Assembly: GCF_902706225.1 (NCBI RefSeq)
Contig: NZ_CACSKB010000031.1
Location: 1-49,980, forward strand
Reading direction: 5' to 3'
Source: Microbacterium sp. 18062
GTDB taxonomy: Bacteria; Actinomycetota; Actinomycetes; Actinomycetales; Microbacteriaceae
DNA: 49,980 nucleotides
In this document: positions 1 through 8,337 of the stretch, in pieces
Position numbering within the stretch: position 1 is the first letter of the stretch
How the letters are laid out: the number at the start of each line of letters is the position of its first letter
The notes under the pieces: generated by a model
What the model was told of the DNA's origin: nothing
Seen by the model: only the letters and a program-made list of their open reading frames with translations
The model's database searches: none
Program-made: the position numbers and the translations under genes

Positions 1-2
1 GG

Positions 3-473
3 TCAGGGGGCGGGGTGCTCGCCGCGGGCGAGGACGGTCAGCAGGCGCACGGCCCGTCGCGTCGTCTCCGCGACGACCTCCTCGGGCGAGCCCTCGAGGC
101 GCAGCAGATGGTCGCCGTGGTCGTCCGCGGTCGCCCACCCGAGGTAGACCGTGCCGGGGGCGTGTCCACCATCCGCATCCGGGCCGCCGACTCCCGAGGT
201 CGAGACCGCGATGTCGGCGCCGAGCAGCTCCCGTACGCCGTCGGCCAGCTGCATCGCGCACTGCGGCGAACACGGATCGACGTCGGGCTCGACCCCGAGC
301 ACGCGCTGCTTGGTCGCCACGGTGTAGGCGACGACGCCGCCCGCGAACCACTCCGCGGCGCGTTCCGCGGTTCCCACCGCGCTGCAGACCAGGCCGCTGG
401 TCAGCGACTCCGCGACCGCCACGCGAAGGCCCCGGTGCAGCGCCTGCTGGGCAAGTTCAGCGGCATCGGGCAC
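3..473 (-). CDS. CinA C-terminal-domain protein (nicotinamide-nucleotide amidohydrolase-like)
   Basis: Stand-alone CinA C-terminal (PncC-type) domain of 156 residues, the usual length when the N-terminal molybdopterin-binding-like half is absent. Members of this family deamidate nicotinamide mononucleotide to nicotinate mononucleotide in the cytoplasm, recycling pyridine nucleotides. The family signature AESLTSG is at residues 21-27, followed by the conserved glycine-rich GGVVAYT and STSGVGGPD segments. The start is GTG at 473, with AGAGG about 6 nt upstream on the minus strand. The gene is complete, with its TGA at the very edge of the window. What follows it downstream lies outside the window; in many actinobacteria it sits near pgsA and recA. 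A CinA domain is certain; the enzymatic role is by family. Confidence 0.9.
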   Translation of the reverse strand: MPDAAELAQQALHRGLRVAVAESLTSGLVCSAVGTAERAAEWFAGGVVAYTVATKQRVLGVEPDVDPCSPQCAMQLADGVRELLGADIAVSTSGVGGPDADGGHAPGTVYLGWATADDHGDHLLRLEGSPEEVVAETTRRAVRLLTVLARGEHPAP

Positions 474-539
474 GATCGTCCTCTCCCTCGGGCCTCCGAC
501 GATACCCGGCCGTGTGGCGCTCGGGGAACGCTCCTCACC

Positions 540-573
540 CGCGAGACTGCGGCGCCCACGTGCAGTCTCGCGG
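540..573. repeat. Palindromic repeat family A, short copy
   Basis: A perfect 11-bp inverted repeat, CGCGAGACTGC and GCAGTCTCGCG, encloses an 11-12 nt loop. It lies between the divergent cinA-like and lipoprotein genes. The outer arms are the same as in the longer copies at 3179-3249 and 12344-12414, but the inner GCGCCGAGAC arm pair is missing. It is therefore a short or deleted version of the same element. Confidence 0.8.
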
Positions 574-664
574 CCTGCGCCGGCCCCCGCGGCCCGCGCC
601 GGCCGATGTCAAGACCATGTCGCAGGACGCAGCCGTCTCCTAACGTCGTCTGACGGAGGACACC

Positions 665-1153
665 ATGGCACGAGGGTCACGGACCCGCATCCGGTTCGCG
701 GTCGCCGCCGTGGCCGCCGTGGCGGCGCTGGCGCTCTCGGGGTGCGGGCTGCAGATCCCGGCCGACCCCGACGGCACCCTCGACCGCATCACCGGCGGCG
801 TGCTGCGGGTCGGGGCGTCGCCGGCGGACGAGCTCGTGCGGGTGTCCGAGCGGGACGTGTCCGGTCCGCTGCCCGATCTGATCGAGGGGTTCGCCGACGA
901 GCGCGACGCCCGCGTCGAGTGGACGGTCGGCAGCGAGGAGGACCTGGTCGACGACCTCGTCGCCGGCGCGCTCGACCTCGCCATCGGCGGCATGACGGAT
1001 GCCACGCCCTGGGTCGACGCGGTGTCGGTGTCACGCGGGTACTCCGGCGTCGAGGGCAGCGGCGGAGCATCCGTCGTCGTGCTGATGCCGATGGGTGAGA
1101 ACGCGCTGCAGGCCGCGCTGGAGCGGTATCTGGACGCGGAGGTCGGCGGATGA
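665..1153 (+). CDS. Small lipoprotein, solute-binding-like
   Basis: 162-residue predicted lipoprotein. Basic start (MARGSRTR), hydrophobic helix to about residue 26 and lipobox LSGC place it outside the membrane with a lipidated cysteine. The mature part has short stretches that resemble a family 3 solute-binding protein (GVLRVGASP, then DLVAGALDLAIGGMTDATPW), but it is only about half the length of such proteins, so substrate binding is uncertain. A GGAGG ribosome site stands 7-8 nt before ATG 665. Its stop overlaps the start of the cation transporter gene by 4 nt (ATGA), so the two are almost surely co-translated. It may be an accessory subunit of that transporter (inference). Confidence 0.75.
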   Translation: MARGSRTRIRFAVAAVAAVAALALSGCGLQIPADPDGTLDRITGGVLRVGASPADELVRVSERDVSGPLPDLIEGFADERDARVEWTVGSEEDLVDDLVAGALDLAIGGMTDATPWVDAVSVSRGYSGVEGSGGASVVVLMPMGENALQAALERYLDAEVGG

Positions 1154-2112
1154 GATCGATGGGACGCACCGATCTGCCGCCCGAGCAGCAGCAGGCGCTG
1201 CGCAGTGCGATCGTCTGGGAGTGGGTGACGATCGGCTACACCACCGTCACGATCGCGGTGATCGCGCTCGTCGTCGGTGGCTCGCAGGCGATGAAGACCG
1301 CGTGGATCGAGGACATGCTCTCGCTCATCCCGCAGATCGCGTTCCTGCTCGCGCTGCTGGTGATCCGCCGTCCGCCGTCGAAGCGGTTCCCGTACGGCCT
1401 CCACCGGGTGATGGGGGTCGGTCATCTCGTCGCCGGCGTCGCCCTGCTCGCAGTGGGCGGCAGCCTCGCGATCGAGTCGATCATGGGGCTCGTGCGGGCG
1501 GAGCATCCGGCGATCGGCACGGTGCAGGTCTTCGGTCGGACGGTGTGGCTCGGCTGGTTCATGGTCGCGGTCATGAGCGTCATCGTCATCGGGCCGTTCT
1601 TCTACGGGCACGCCAAGGCGAAGCTCGCGCCGAAACTGCACAACAAGGTGCTGTACGCGGATGCGGACATGGCCAAGGCCGACTGGACGACGACCGTCGC
1701 CTCGATCGTCGGCGTCCTCGGCGTCGGCATCGGATGGTGGTGGCTCGACGGCGTGGCCGCGCTGTTCATCTCGCTCGGCATCATCTGGGACGGCATCAAG
1801 AACGCCCGCGCCGCCGTGCTCGACCTCATCGACCAGCGCGCCCGCACCGAGGACGACGCACGGCCGCATCCGCTCATCGAGCGGATCGTCGAGCACCTGG
1901 ACGCCCTGCCCTGGGTGCGCGAGTCGGCGGTGCGGATGCGGGACATGGGGCAGGTGTTCCACATCGAGGCGTTCGTCGTGCCGCGACGCCGCAAGGTGTC
2001 GCTCGAGGAGGTCGAGCAGACCCGGCGCGTGCTCGCCGACATGGACTGGAAGATGCAGGACGTGCTCGTCATCCCCGTGGCGTCGCTGCCCGACGAGGCG
2101 CGGAGCAGCTGA
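1150..2112 (+). CDS. Cation diffusion facilitator family transporter
   Basis: 320-residue integral membrane protein of the CDF family, which exports divalent metals such as zinc, cobalt, iron or manganese by proton antiport. It has about six hydrophobic segments from residue 22 to 210 and then a cytoplasmic C-terminal domain from about 235. The second metal-site region shows the HNKVLYADADMAKADWTT segment of helix 5, with acidic residues spaced as in the family HxxxD/DxxxD pattern. The N-terminal motif is WIEDMLSLIPQ. The start ATG overlaps the lipoprotein stop by 4 nt. The metal cannot be read from the sequence and no metal-responsive regulator is adjacent. Confidence 0.85.
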   Translation: MRSMGRTDLPPEQQQALRSAIVWEWVTIGYTTVTIAVIALVVGGSQAMKTAWIEDMLSLIPQIAFLLALLVIRRPPSKRFPYGLHRVMGVGHLVAGVALLAVGGSLAIESIMGLVRAEHPAIGTVQVFGRTVWLGWFMVAVMSVIVIGPFFYGHAKAKLAPKLHNKVLYADADMAKADWTTTVASIVGVLGVGIGWWWLDGVAALFISLGIIWDGIKNARAAVLDLIDQRARTEDDARPHPLIERIVEHLDALPWVRESAVRMRDMGQVFHIEAFVVPRRRKVSLEEVEQTRRVLADMDWKMQDVLVIPVASLPDEARSS

Positions 2113-2132
2113 TGCGGAAGCCTCCCTCTTCC

Positions 2133-2184
2133 GGTCCCTGAGCGCGAGGGGCACTGAGCGCGAGGGGCGTGGTGACGAGACGAA
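2133..2184. repeat. Repeat family F, partial copy
   Basis: GGTCCCTGAGCG at 2133-2144 and GACGAGACGAAG at 2173-2184 are the two halves of the family F module found at 9485-9512, 10441-10475 and 10743-10834. Here a short GCACTGAGCGCGAGGGG duplication separates them. The element fills the gap between the cation transporter and the next gene. Confidence 0.55.
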
Positions 2185-2210
2185 GAGCGCGGTGCATACG
2201 ATCGATGATC

Positions 2211-3215
2211 ATGATCCGCATCGTCACCATCGGGACCAGCGTCATCACCGTCGCCTTCGCCGCCGCCGTCCGCACAGTGGAGGGCATCGAGATCGCCGCG
2301 GTGTACTCGCGAGATGCCGAGCGGGCGCGGGCGTTCGCCGAGCAGATCGGGGCGCCCGCATCCGGGGACGGGCTCGACGCGGTCCTTGCCGACCCGAGCA
2401 TCGATGCGGTCTATGTCGCCTCACCGAACGCCGTGCACGCCGAGCAGGTGCGGCGGGCGCTCGCTGCGGGGAAGCACGTGCTGGTGGAGAAGCCCGCGGT
2501 CGGCACGGCCGCGGAGTGGAGTGCCCTCGCGGGCGAGGCCGCGCGCGCCGGACTCGTGCTGCTCGAGGCGATGCGCACCGCCTACGACCCGGGCACCGCT
2601 GCCGTGCGCGGGCTGCTGCCCTCGCTCGGTGTGATCCGGCGCGTCTCGTTCCATTACGAGAAGCGGTCGTCGCGCTACTCGGCGGTGCTGGCGGGCGAGC
2701 GGGTGAACATCTTCGATCCGGCGATGGGCGGCGGGGCGCTCGCCGACCTCGGCGTCTACGGCATCCATGCCCTCGTCCTGCAGTTCGGTGCGCCGCAGTC
2801 GGTGCAGGCCGCATCCGTTCCCCTCGATGCGGGCGTGGACGGTGCGGGGATCGCCCTGCTCGGCTACCCGGGATTCGTCGCCGACATCGCGTACTCGAAG
2901 ATCACGGACTCCGGCCGGCCGAGCGAGATCCAGGGGGAGGACGCCACGCTTCTGATCGACGAGATCGCGAGTCCCCGTCGCCTCGTGCGGCGCGGCATCG
3001 ACGGCGCCGTCTCGGAGCGGATCGTCGACGCGCCGCCGCACCCGATGGCCGGCGAGGTGCAGCGCTTCGTGGAGCTCATCCGCACCGGCGCGACGGCGAG
3101 CGAGGACATCGAGCGCACGCGGATCACGCTGCAGACGATGGAGGACGTCCGCACGGCGCTCACCCCTCCCCCCTCGCGCGCGAGACTGCAGCGGAGCGCC
3201 GAGACAGCGGGGTGA
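2211..3215 (+). CDS. Gfo/Idh/MocA family oxidoreductase
   Basis: 334-residue NAD(P)-dependent oxidoreductase of the Gfo/Idh/MocA family, which typically acts on sugars, inositols or related cyclic alcohols. The N-terminal Rossmann fold begins RIVTIGTS instead of the common GxGxxG, so the dinucleotide loop is unusual. The family motif EKPAV, with the catalytic lysine, follows at about residue 92. Start chosen: ATG 2211, 8 nt after a TACGAT box (2197-2202), which suggests leaderless transcription; ATG 2205 is the alternative. The last residues ([11 protein letters not shown]) are encoded inside palindromic repeat A (3179-3249), so the natural C-terminus has probably been replaced. No neighbour indicates the substrate. 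Confidence 0.8.
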   Translation: MIRIVTIGTSVITVAFAAAVRTVEGIEIAAVYSRDAERARAFAEQIGAPASGDGLDAVLADPSIDAVYVASPNAVHAEQVRRALAAGKHVLVEKPAVGTAAEWSALAGEAARAGLVLLEAMRTAYDPGTAAVRGLLPSLGVIRRVSFHYEKRSSRYSAVLAGERVNIFDPAMGGGALADLGVYGIHALVLQFGAPQSVQAASVPLDAGVDGAGIALLGYPGFVADIAYSKITDSGRPSEIQGEDATLLIDEIASPRRLVRRGIDGAVSERIVDAPPHPMAGEVQRFVELIRTGATASEDIERTRITLQTMEDVRTALTPPPSRARLQRSAETAG

Positions 3216-3249
3216 CCCCACGGTCTCGGCGCCCACGTGCAGTCTCGCG
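3179..3249. repeat. Palindromic repeat family A, full copy
   Basis: Nested palindrome. Outer arms CGCGAGACTGCA (3179-3190) and TGCAGTCTCGCG (3238-3249); inner arms GCGCCGAGAC (3196-3205) and GTCTCGGCGC (3222-3231); centre GGGGTGACCCC. As RNA it would form one long hairpin and could act as a bidirectional terminator between the convergent oxidoreductase and alanine dehydrogenase genes. The left arm is translated as the C-terminus of the oxidoreductase. Confidence 0.85.
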
Positions 3250-3267
3250 GCTCCGGCGGGCGGGACG

Positions 3268-4359
3268 TCAGGCGGCGGGCTTCGCCGGGAACGCCGCGGC
3301 GACGCCCGGTCCCGCGATCCGGCCCGCCACCGTGCTGAGCCCCTTCGCGAGCGCCGCGTCGTCGGCGACCGCGCGCTCCCACCCCTTGTCGGCGAGGGCG
3401 AGCGCGTAGGGGAGGGTCGCGTTGGTCAGCGCCGGAGTCGAGGTGCCCGCCGCCGCGCCGGGCATGTTCGCGACGCAGTACAGGATGGCGTCGCCGACCC
3501 GGTACGTCGGCGCATCGTGGGTGGTCGGCCGCGAGTCCTCGAAGCATCCGCCCTGATCGATCGCGATGTCGACGAGGACGCTGCCGGGCTTCATCCGCAG
3601 GACGAGCTCGTGCGAGACGAGCTTCGGCGCCTTCGCGCCGGGGATCAGCACGGCGCCGATGACCAGATCGGCCTCGAGCACCGCGTGATCGATCTCGTAG
3701 GCGCTGGACGCGACCGTGCGCACCCGCCCGCTGTACAGGTCGTCGATCGCCCGCAGGCGAGGGAGCGACAGGTCGAGCACCGTGACGTCCGCGCCCAGGC
3801 CCACTGCCTGCGCGATCGCGTTGGTGCCGGCGATCCCGCCGCCGATCACCGTCACCTTCGCGGGCCGCACTCCCGGGACACCGGCGAGGAGCACCCCGCG
3901 GCCGCCCTGCGAGCCGAGCAGATGGTAGCCGCCGGCGAGCACCGCGAGCCGTCCCGCGACCTCGCTCATCGGCGCGAGCAGCGGCAGCGAACGGTCCGGC
4001 AGCTGCACGGTCTCATAGGCGATCGCCGTCGTGCCGGCGGCGAGCAGGGCGTCGACGAGCGGCTCGTCCGCCGCGAGGTGCAGGTAGGTGAACAGCGTCA
4101 GATCGTCGCGCAGGTAGCCGTACTCGGCGGCGACCGGCTCCTTGACCTTCAGGACGAGCTCGTTCTCCCACGCGGCGGCGGCGTCGCCGAGAAGAGCGCC
4201 GGCCGCGACGAAGTCGGCATCCGGGATGGCGCTGCCCGCGCCCGCTCCCGTCTGCACCGTGACGGTGTGCCCGTGCTTCACCAGCTCGTGCACGCCCGCG
4301 GGGGTGACGGCGACGCGGTACTCGTGGTTCTTGACCTCGGCGGGAACACCGATGCGCAT
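3268..4359 (-). CDS. ald: Alanine dehydrogenase
   Basis: 363-residue NAD-dependent alanine dehydrogenase, interconverting L-alanine and pyruvate plus ammonium in the cytoplasm. The start [20 protein letters not shown] carries the conserved substrate-binding Arg15 region. Lys74 region is LKVKEPV, His95 region is YLHLAADE, and the NAD loop is [11 protein letters not shown] near residue 175. IDQGGCFE and [15 protein letters not shown] are typical late motifs. Length matches the family (about 370). The gene is divergent from an Lrp/AsnC regulator, the usual AldR-type arrangement in actinobacteria, so induction by alanine is likely (inference). Possible promoter on the minus strand: TATATT at 4396-4401 with GCGACA at 4419-4424, spacer 17. 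Confidence 0.95.
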   Translation of the reverse strand: MRIGVPAEVKNHEYRVAVTPAGVHELVKHGHTVTVQTGAGAGSAIPDADFVAAGALLGDAAAAWENELVLKVKEPVAAEYGYLRDDLTLFTYLHLAADEPLVDALLAAGTTAIAYETVQLPDRSLPLLAPMSEVAGRLAVLAGGYHLLGSQGGRGVLLAGVPGVRPAKVTVIGGGIAGTNAIAQAVGLGADVTVLDLSLPRLRAIDDLYSGRVRTVASSAYEIDHAVLEADLVIGAVLIPGAKAPKLVSHELVLRMKPGSVLVDIAIDQGGCFEDSRPTTHDAPTYRVGDAILYCVANMPGAAAGTSTPALTNATLPYALALADKGWERAVADDAALAKGLSTVAGRIAGPGVAAAFPAKPAA

Positions 4360-4395
4360 GGCTTCTCCTCGTTCGTGTCAGTCGGCGGCGGCTCG

Positions 4396-4439
4396 AATAT
4401 AGGAGAAACATTGCATTCTGTCGCGCCCATCCGAATAGT
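4396..4439. promoter_or_regulatory. Divergent promoter region ald / Lrp regulator
   Basis: On the minus strand GCGACA (4419-4424) and TATATT (4396-4401) are 17 bp apart and fit a sigma-70 promoter for alanine dehydrogenase. On the plus strand TTGCAT (4411-4416) and AATAGT (4434-4439) are also 17 bp apart and could serve the regulator. The two overlap, so a regulator bound here would affect both genes. This stretch is clearly more AT-rich than its surroundings. Boxes are read by eye. Confidence 0.5.
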
Positions 4440-4477
4440 CTTCATCACGTGGACATCTCACGGAAGATTCTGCGCTG

Positions 4478-4996
4478 ATGGCGGCGACCGACCCCGCCGG
4501 TGCGCAGAAACGTCAGATCGACGAGACCGACGAGCGCATCCTCTGGGAGCTGCGCCGGGATGCCGACCTGACCAATGCCGCGCTGGCAGCGCGGGTCGGG
4601 CTCTCGCCATCGGCCGCGCACGCGCGGGTGCGCGCGCTCCGTGCCGCCGGAGTGCTGGGCGCGTCGCACGCCGACGTGGATCTTGCCGCGCTCGGCCTGC
4701 CGCTGCAGGCGATCGTCGGGGTGCGCCTGCGCGCGCAGGCGCGCCCCGCGATCAAGACCTACGCGGCGAAGGTCGCGCAGCTGCCGAACGTGCTGAACAT
4801 CTACTTCCTCGGCGGTCAGACCGACTTTCTCATCCATGTCGTGACGACGTCGCCCGAGCAGCTGCGGGACTTCGTGGCGACCAGGCTCAGCATGGATCCG
4901 GCGGTGGCCTCCACCGAGACGCAGATCGTGTTCGACTGGGTGCGCTCGCCGGGACGCGCCGGCGGTTTCGACGACATGCGCGACTCGATCTCCTGA
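4478..4996 (+). CDS. Lrp/AsnC family transcriptional regulator (AldR-like)
   Basis: 172-residue Lrp/AsnC regulator. Residues 15-60 form the winged helix-turn-helix (DERILWELRRDADLTNAALA, then ARVGLSPSAAHARVRALRAAGVL); the C-terminal half is the RAM ligand-binding domain (VGVRLRAQ, VLNIYFLGGQTDFLIHVV). Such proteins bind amino acids and control amino acid metabolism. It is divergent from ald with about 118 bp between starts, which makes control of ald the best guess. Start ATG 4478 is the first in frame after the promoter-like region; no strong ribosome site is visible. Confidence 0.9.
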   Translation: MAATDPAGAQKRQIDETDERILWELRRDADLTNAALAARVGLSPSAAHARVRALRAAGVLGASHADVDLAALGLPLQAIVGVRLRAQARPAIKTYAAKVAQLPNVLNIYFLGGQTDFLIHVVTTSPEQLRDFVATRLSMDPAVASTETQIVFDWVRSPGRAGGFDDMRDSIS

Positions 4997-5049
4997 GCGG
5001 CGCCCCGGCCCTCGTACGCACGCGGCGGACACGGGCGGGACCGGCGGGA

Positions 5050-5557
5050 TCAGAGCGCGCGGAGCCTCTCGAGCAGAGGGGCCGCCACCTCGGCGACGAA
5101 GCGCTCCTGCTGCGCGTCGCCGATCTGCACGATCGCGACGTCGGTGAACCCGGCGTCGAGGAAAGGGCGCACGCTCTCCGCGAGGGCGTCGAGGTCCGGT
5201 CCGCACGCGATGGCGTCGGCGACGTCCTCCGGCCGCACGAACTGCGAGGCCGCGGCGAAGCCGGCCGGGGTCGGTAGGTCGGCGTTGACGCTCCAGCCGC
5301 CGCCGAACCAGCGGAACTGGTCGTGGGCGCGGGCGACGGCCGCATCCGGATCGGTATCCCAGCTGATCGGGATCTGCCCGATCTTCCGCGACGCGCCGTC
5401 GTGCGCGGCATCCCAGCCGGCGACGAGATCCGCGTCGGGCTCGACGGCGACGAGATGGTCGCCGAGCGGGGCGAAGCGCTCGATCGAGCTGTCGCCCGAG
5501 ACCGCGATGCCGATCGGCACGCCGCCCTCCTTGCGCCCCGACCCCCAGAGCTCCACC
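5050..5557 (-). pseudogene. C-terminal remnant of an LLM-class F420-dependent oxidoreductase
   Basis: About 168 residues match the C-terminal half of the luciferase-like F420-dependent oxidoreductases (family with motifs GGVPIGIAVSGD, IERFAPLGDHLVAVEPDADL, FRWFGGGWSVNADLPTP, SQFVRPEDVADAI, GFTDVAIVQIGDAQQERF). Intact relatives are about 310-330 residues with the first beta strands and cofactor site in the missing half. Similarity begins at ELWGSG, and directly upstream lies palindrome B (5559-5640), whose sequence fills the extended reading frame. The frame stays open into the repeat but the added residues are not family sequence. I call it a 5'-deleted gene; a functional short protein is unlikely. 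Confidence 0.75.
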
Positions 5558-5558
5558 C

Positions 5559-5640
5559 CGCGAACCCACATGCTTCCGCCGAGCCCACACACTCCCGCCG
5601 CAACAAACGTGTGGGCTCGCGCGGAACGAGTGGGTTCGCG
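5559..5640. repeat. Palindromic repeat family B
   Basis: Nested palindrome. Outer arms CGCGAACCCACA (5559-5570) and TGGGTTCGCG (5631-5640); inner arms GAGCCCACAC (5581-5590) and GTGTGGGCTC (5609-5618). Its architecture matches family A but its sequence does not. It abuts the truncated end of the F420 oxidoreductase remnant. Confidence 0.85.
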
Positions 5641-5686
5641 GAGTCGGCGGAGCGGGAGCGGGAGCGGGGAAAGGGGGGTAGCGGGG

Positions 5687-6895
5687 TCAGCGCAGGAGCA
5701 GTACCGCATCCCACAGCGCGTCGGCGACCCGGCGTTTGGTGCCGCGCACGGGGGCCGGGGCGTCGTCGTCCGCGGCGAGCAGGAGCAGGCTGTTCTCCTC
5801 GACCTCGAAGCCGTGCTGCCAGCCGACCTCGTTCACGGCCAGCAGGTCCACGCCCTTCCGGGCGCGCTTGCGGTGTCCCCGCTCGAGCAGCTCGTCGCCG
5901 GTCGCCGTCTCGGCGGCGAAGCCCACGATCGTCTGCCCGGGCCGACGCTCGGCCGCGAGGCCCGCGAGGATGTCCGGGTTCTCCACCAGCGTGAGGGTGA
6001 GCGTGCCGTCCGAGCCGTCCTTGCTGAGCTTGCGGTCCGCGACCCGGTCGACCCGGTAGTCCGCGACGGCGGCGGCCATGACGACGATGTCGGCGGTGGC
6101 GGCCGCATCCGTCGTCGCAGTCTGCAGCTCGGCGGTCGTGCCGGCGCGAGAGAGGGTGATCCGCGGGTGGGCGGATGCTGCGGCCAGGACATGTGCGTCG
6201 ACGTGGGCTGCGACGACGTGCACGTCCGCGCCGCGATCGGCGGCGGCGAGGGCGACGGCGACGCCCTGCCGTCCGCTCGAGCGGTTTCCGACGAAGCGCA
6301 CCGGATCGATGGGCTCCCGGGTGCCGCCGGTGGTGACGACGACCCGGAGTCCGGCGAGATCGCGGACGTCCGCATCGACGAGGCCGAGGGCGAACCGGGC
6401 GATCTCCTCCGGTTCGCTCATGCGGCCGGGTCCGCTGTCTCCGCCGGTCAGCTCGCCGTCGGCGGGCCCCACCACGTGGACGCCCCGCTCGCGCAGGGTC
6501 GCGAGGTTCGCGACGGTGGCCGGATGCCCCCACATCTCGGTGTGCATCGCGGGCGCCACGACGACGGGCGCCGTGGTGGCGAGCAGGGTGGTGCCCAGCA
6601 GATCGTCGGCGAGACCGGCGGCCATGCGCGCGAGGGTGTTCGCCGTCGCCGGGGCGACGACGACGAGGTCGGCGCGCTGGCCGAGCGAGACGTGTCGTAC
6701 CCGGGCGACGTCGTCGTGCACCGAGGTGGTCACGGGGTTGCGGCTGATGGCCTCCCACGTCGGAAGCCCCACGAACCGCAGTGCATCGTCGGTGGGGATC
6801 ACGTGCACGTCGTGGCCCGCGCGGATCAGCTCGCGCACGAGCTGTACCGTCTTATACGCGGCGATCCCACCCGTGACTCCGACGACGACGAACAC
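5687..6895 (-). CDS. coaBC: Bifunctional phosphopantothenoylcysteine decarboxylase / phosphopantothenate-cysteine ligase
   Basis: 402-residue CoaBC. The ligase half conjugates 4-phosphopantothenate with cysteine (CTP-dependent) and the flavin-dependent decarboxylase half removes CO2, two steps of coenzyme A synthesis. The N-terminal CoaC flavodoxin-like domain starts VGVTGGIAAYK and holds APAMHTEMW; the CoaB half starts near residue 190 with TTGGTREPIDPVRFVGNRSS and includes AAAVADYR and KLSK. Start chosen is GTG 6895, which gives the family length. A GAGAAT box at 6902-6907 lies 6 nt upstream, so the mRNA may be leaderless. In many actinobacteria coaBC follows rpoZ and gmk; here it stands alone. 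Confidence 0.95.
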   Translation of the reverse strand: MFVVVGVTGGIAAYKTVQLVRELIRAGHDVHVIPTDDALRFVGLPTWEAISRNPVTTSVHDDVARVRHVSLGQRADLVVVAPATANTLARMAAGLADDLLGTTLLATTAPVVVAPAMHTEMWGHPATVANLATLRERGVHVVGPADGELTGGDSGPGRMSEPEEIARFALGLVDADVRDLAGLRVVVTTGGTREPIDPVRFVGNRSSGRQGVAVALAAADRGADVHVVAAHVDAHVLAAASAHPRITLSRAGTTAELQTATTDAAATADIVVMAAAVADYRVDRVADRKLSKDGSDGTLTLTLVENPDILAGLAAERRPGQTIVGFAAETATGDELLERGHRKRARKGVDLLAVNEVGWQHGFEVEENSLLLLAADDDAPAPVRGTKRRVADALWDAVLLLR

Positions 6896-6991
6896 GGCTC
6901 GATTCTCGCACGCTCCGCTCACCCCGATCGCCGCACCCGCCCGCTCGGCATCCACCGTCCGCCCGGCCCGCTCGAAGGAGACCTGCTCCGC

Positions 6992-7711
6992 ATGTGCACC
7001 GTTGTCGTCCGCGTGCCCGACGACCCGCGGCATCCGACCCGGATGATCGCGGTCCGCGACGAGGATCCTGAGCGTCCGTGGGATCCCCTCGGCACCTGGT
7101 GGCCCGAGACCCACCCGGGCCTGGTCGGCGTGCGCGACGCACGGGCGGGCGGCGCGTGGCTGGCGGCCGACCCCGCGGCGTCCCGGCTCGCCGTCCTGCT
7201 GAACCGCGAGGACGACGGCACGCTCCCCGACGACGCGGCGCTCTCGCGTGGCACTCTCCCCCTTGCGTCGGCCGCGGGCGAGAGCCTGGATGCGGCGCCC
7301 CGCACCCGCGGGTTCAACCTGCTGGAGATCGACGCGAGCGGATCCCGGGTCGTCTCGTGGGACGGCGTCGCGCGCCGCGCGACCGGGCTCGCCCCGGGTA
7401 CGCACATGATCGCGCACGACGACGTCGACGATCCGCAGACGGCGCGCATCACGGCCTGGCTGCCGGAGTTCGCCGTGGCTGGCACCGGCGCCGCGACCGA
7501 GGGTGGATGGTGGCACGAGTGGCTGGCGGTGATCGATCGCAGCGCGGCGCTCGCCGCGACCGACGATCGCGCGATCATCCGCGACCACCGGCACATCGGC
7601 ATCCCGACGCTGTCGCTGCTCGTCTGCGTCGCGAGCGTCGGGCCGGACGGTGTCGACGTGCGCTGTGCGCCGCTCCCCGCGCCGGGAACCTGGGGGCCGC
7701 TCGCGTTCTGA
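6992..7711 (+). CDS. NRDE family protein
   Basis: 239-residue protein of the NRDE (TANGO2-like) family, beginning MCTVVVRVP and keeping the AVRDEDPERPW equivalent of the NRDE motif. The cysteine at residue 2 is conserved in the family, which is related to N-terminal-nucleophile hydrolases. The precise biochemical function in bacteria is unsettled; eukaryotic TANGO2 has been linked to haem or lipid handling. The start is supported by GAAGGAG at 6974-6980. It is divergent from coaBC with about 96 bp between them. Residues WDPLGTWWPETHPGLVGVRD are typical of actinobacterial members. Confidence 0.8.
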   Translation: MCTVVVRVPDDPRHPTRMIAVRDEDPERPWDPLGTWWPETHPGLVGVRDARAGGAWLAADPAASRLAVLLNREDDGTLPDDAALSRGTLPLASAAGESLDAAPRTRGFNLLEIDASGSRVVSWDGVARRATGLAPGTHMIAHDDVDDPQTARITAWLPEFAVAGTGAATEGGWWHEWLAVIDRSAALAATDDRAIIRDHRHIGIPTLSLLVCVASVGPDGVDVRCAPLPAPGTWGPLAF

Positions 7712-7747
7712 GTGCGATTCCTGCGGGTGGTCGGGCGATTGGGTCGC

Positions 7748-7825
7748 CAGTCGTCGGATCCGTGCCGCGGATGATGCCTGCCGGGGCCTGATAAGGCGTC
7801 GAGCCCGCACTCCATCCGACGACTG
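7748..7825. repeat. Palindromic repeat family C
   Basis: Perfect 12-bp inverted repeat: CAGTCGTCGGAT (7748-7759) and ATCCGACGACTG (7814-7825), 54 bp apart, with a GC-rich centre that can fold further. It lies after the NRDE gene and may act as a terminator. It resembles families A, B and E in layout but shares no sequence with them. Confidence 0.7.
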
Positions 7826-7837
7826 AGGGGCGACGAA

Positions 7838-7895
7838 TCCTCCGGAGTATGGACGAGTCCTCCGGAATGAGGACTTTTCCGGAATATGGTGGACA
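7838..7895. promoter_or_regulatory. Three direct repeats upstream of DUF1304 gene
   Basis: TCCGGAGTATGGAC (7841), TCCGGAATGAGGAC (7861) and TCCGGAATATGGTGGAC (7878) are imperfect direct copies spaced 20 and 17 bp, 25-80 bp before the next start. Each has the palindromic core TCCGGA. The array could be an operator for an unknown regulator or could overlap the promoter. No function is proven. Confidence 0.45.
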
Positions 7896-7917
7896 GTCTG
7901 AACCACCGGAGGATCAC

Positions 7918-8307
7918 ATGGTCATCGTCGGGCTCGTGTTCGCCGGCCTCGCGGCCATCGTGCACGTCTACATCTTCTGGCTGGAGTCGATCGTGTGGAC
8001 CGGTGCCCGCGCCCGGCGCACCTTCGGCGTGCGCACCGACGAGGAGGCACGGCTCACGCGTGCGCTCGCGTTCAACCAGGGCTTCTACAACCTGTTCCTC
8101 GCGATCGCCGTCACGCTCGGCATCGTGCTCGTCGTCCTCGGGTGGACGACCGCCGGTGCGACGCTGGTCTTCATCGGCGCGGGGTCGATGGTGGCGGCCG
8201 GCCTCGTGCTGCTGATCTCGAGCCCCTCGAAGGCGCGTGCGGCCCTCGTCCAGCTCGTCCTCCCCCTTGTCGGCGTCGTCGCGCTGGCCCTCGGTCTCGC
8301 GCTCTGA
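7918..8307 (+). CDS. DUF1304 family membrane protein
   Basis: 129-residue integral membrane protein with four predicted helices and the DUF1304 signature HVYIFWLES near the N-terminus, plus FNQGFYNLFLA in the second helix region. The role of the family is unknown; it belongs to the wider DoxX-like group of small membrane proteins. Start ATG 7918 has GGAGG 7 nt upstream. It is 30 bp from the downstream reductase gene in the same direction and likely co-transcribed with it. Three direct repeats stand just upstream. Confidence 0.85.
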   Translation: MVIVGLVFAGLAAIVHVYIFWLESIVWTGARARRTFGVRTDEEARLTRALAFNQGFYNLFLAIAVTLGIVLVVLGWTTAGATLVFIGAGSMVAAGLVLLISSPSKARAALVQLVLPLVGVVALALGLAL

Positions 8308-8337
8308 GCGCCGCATCCGGATCCCGAAAGGACCCCC

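Noticed and set aside
5144..7711. Plus-strand frame extending the NRDE protein upstream by hundreds of codons
   Set aside because: Extension lies antisense to coaBC; the ribosome site and conserved MCTVVV start fix the start at 6992.
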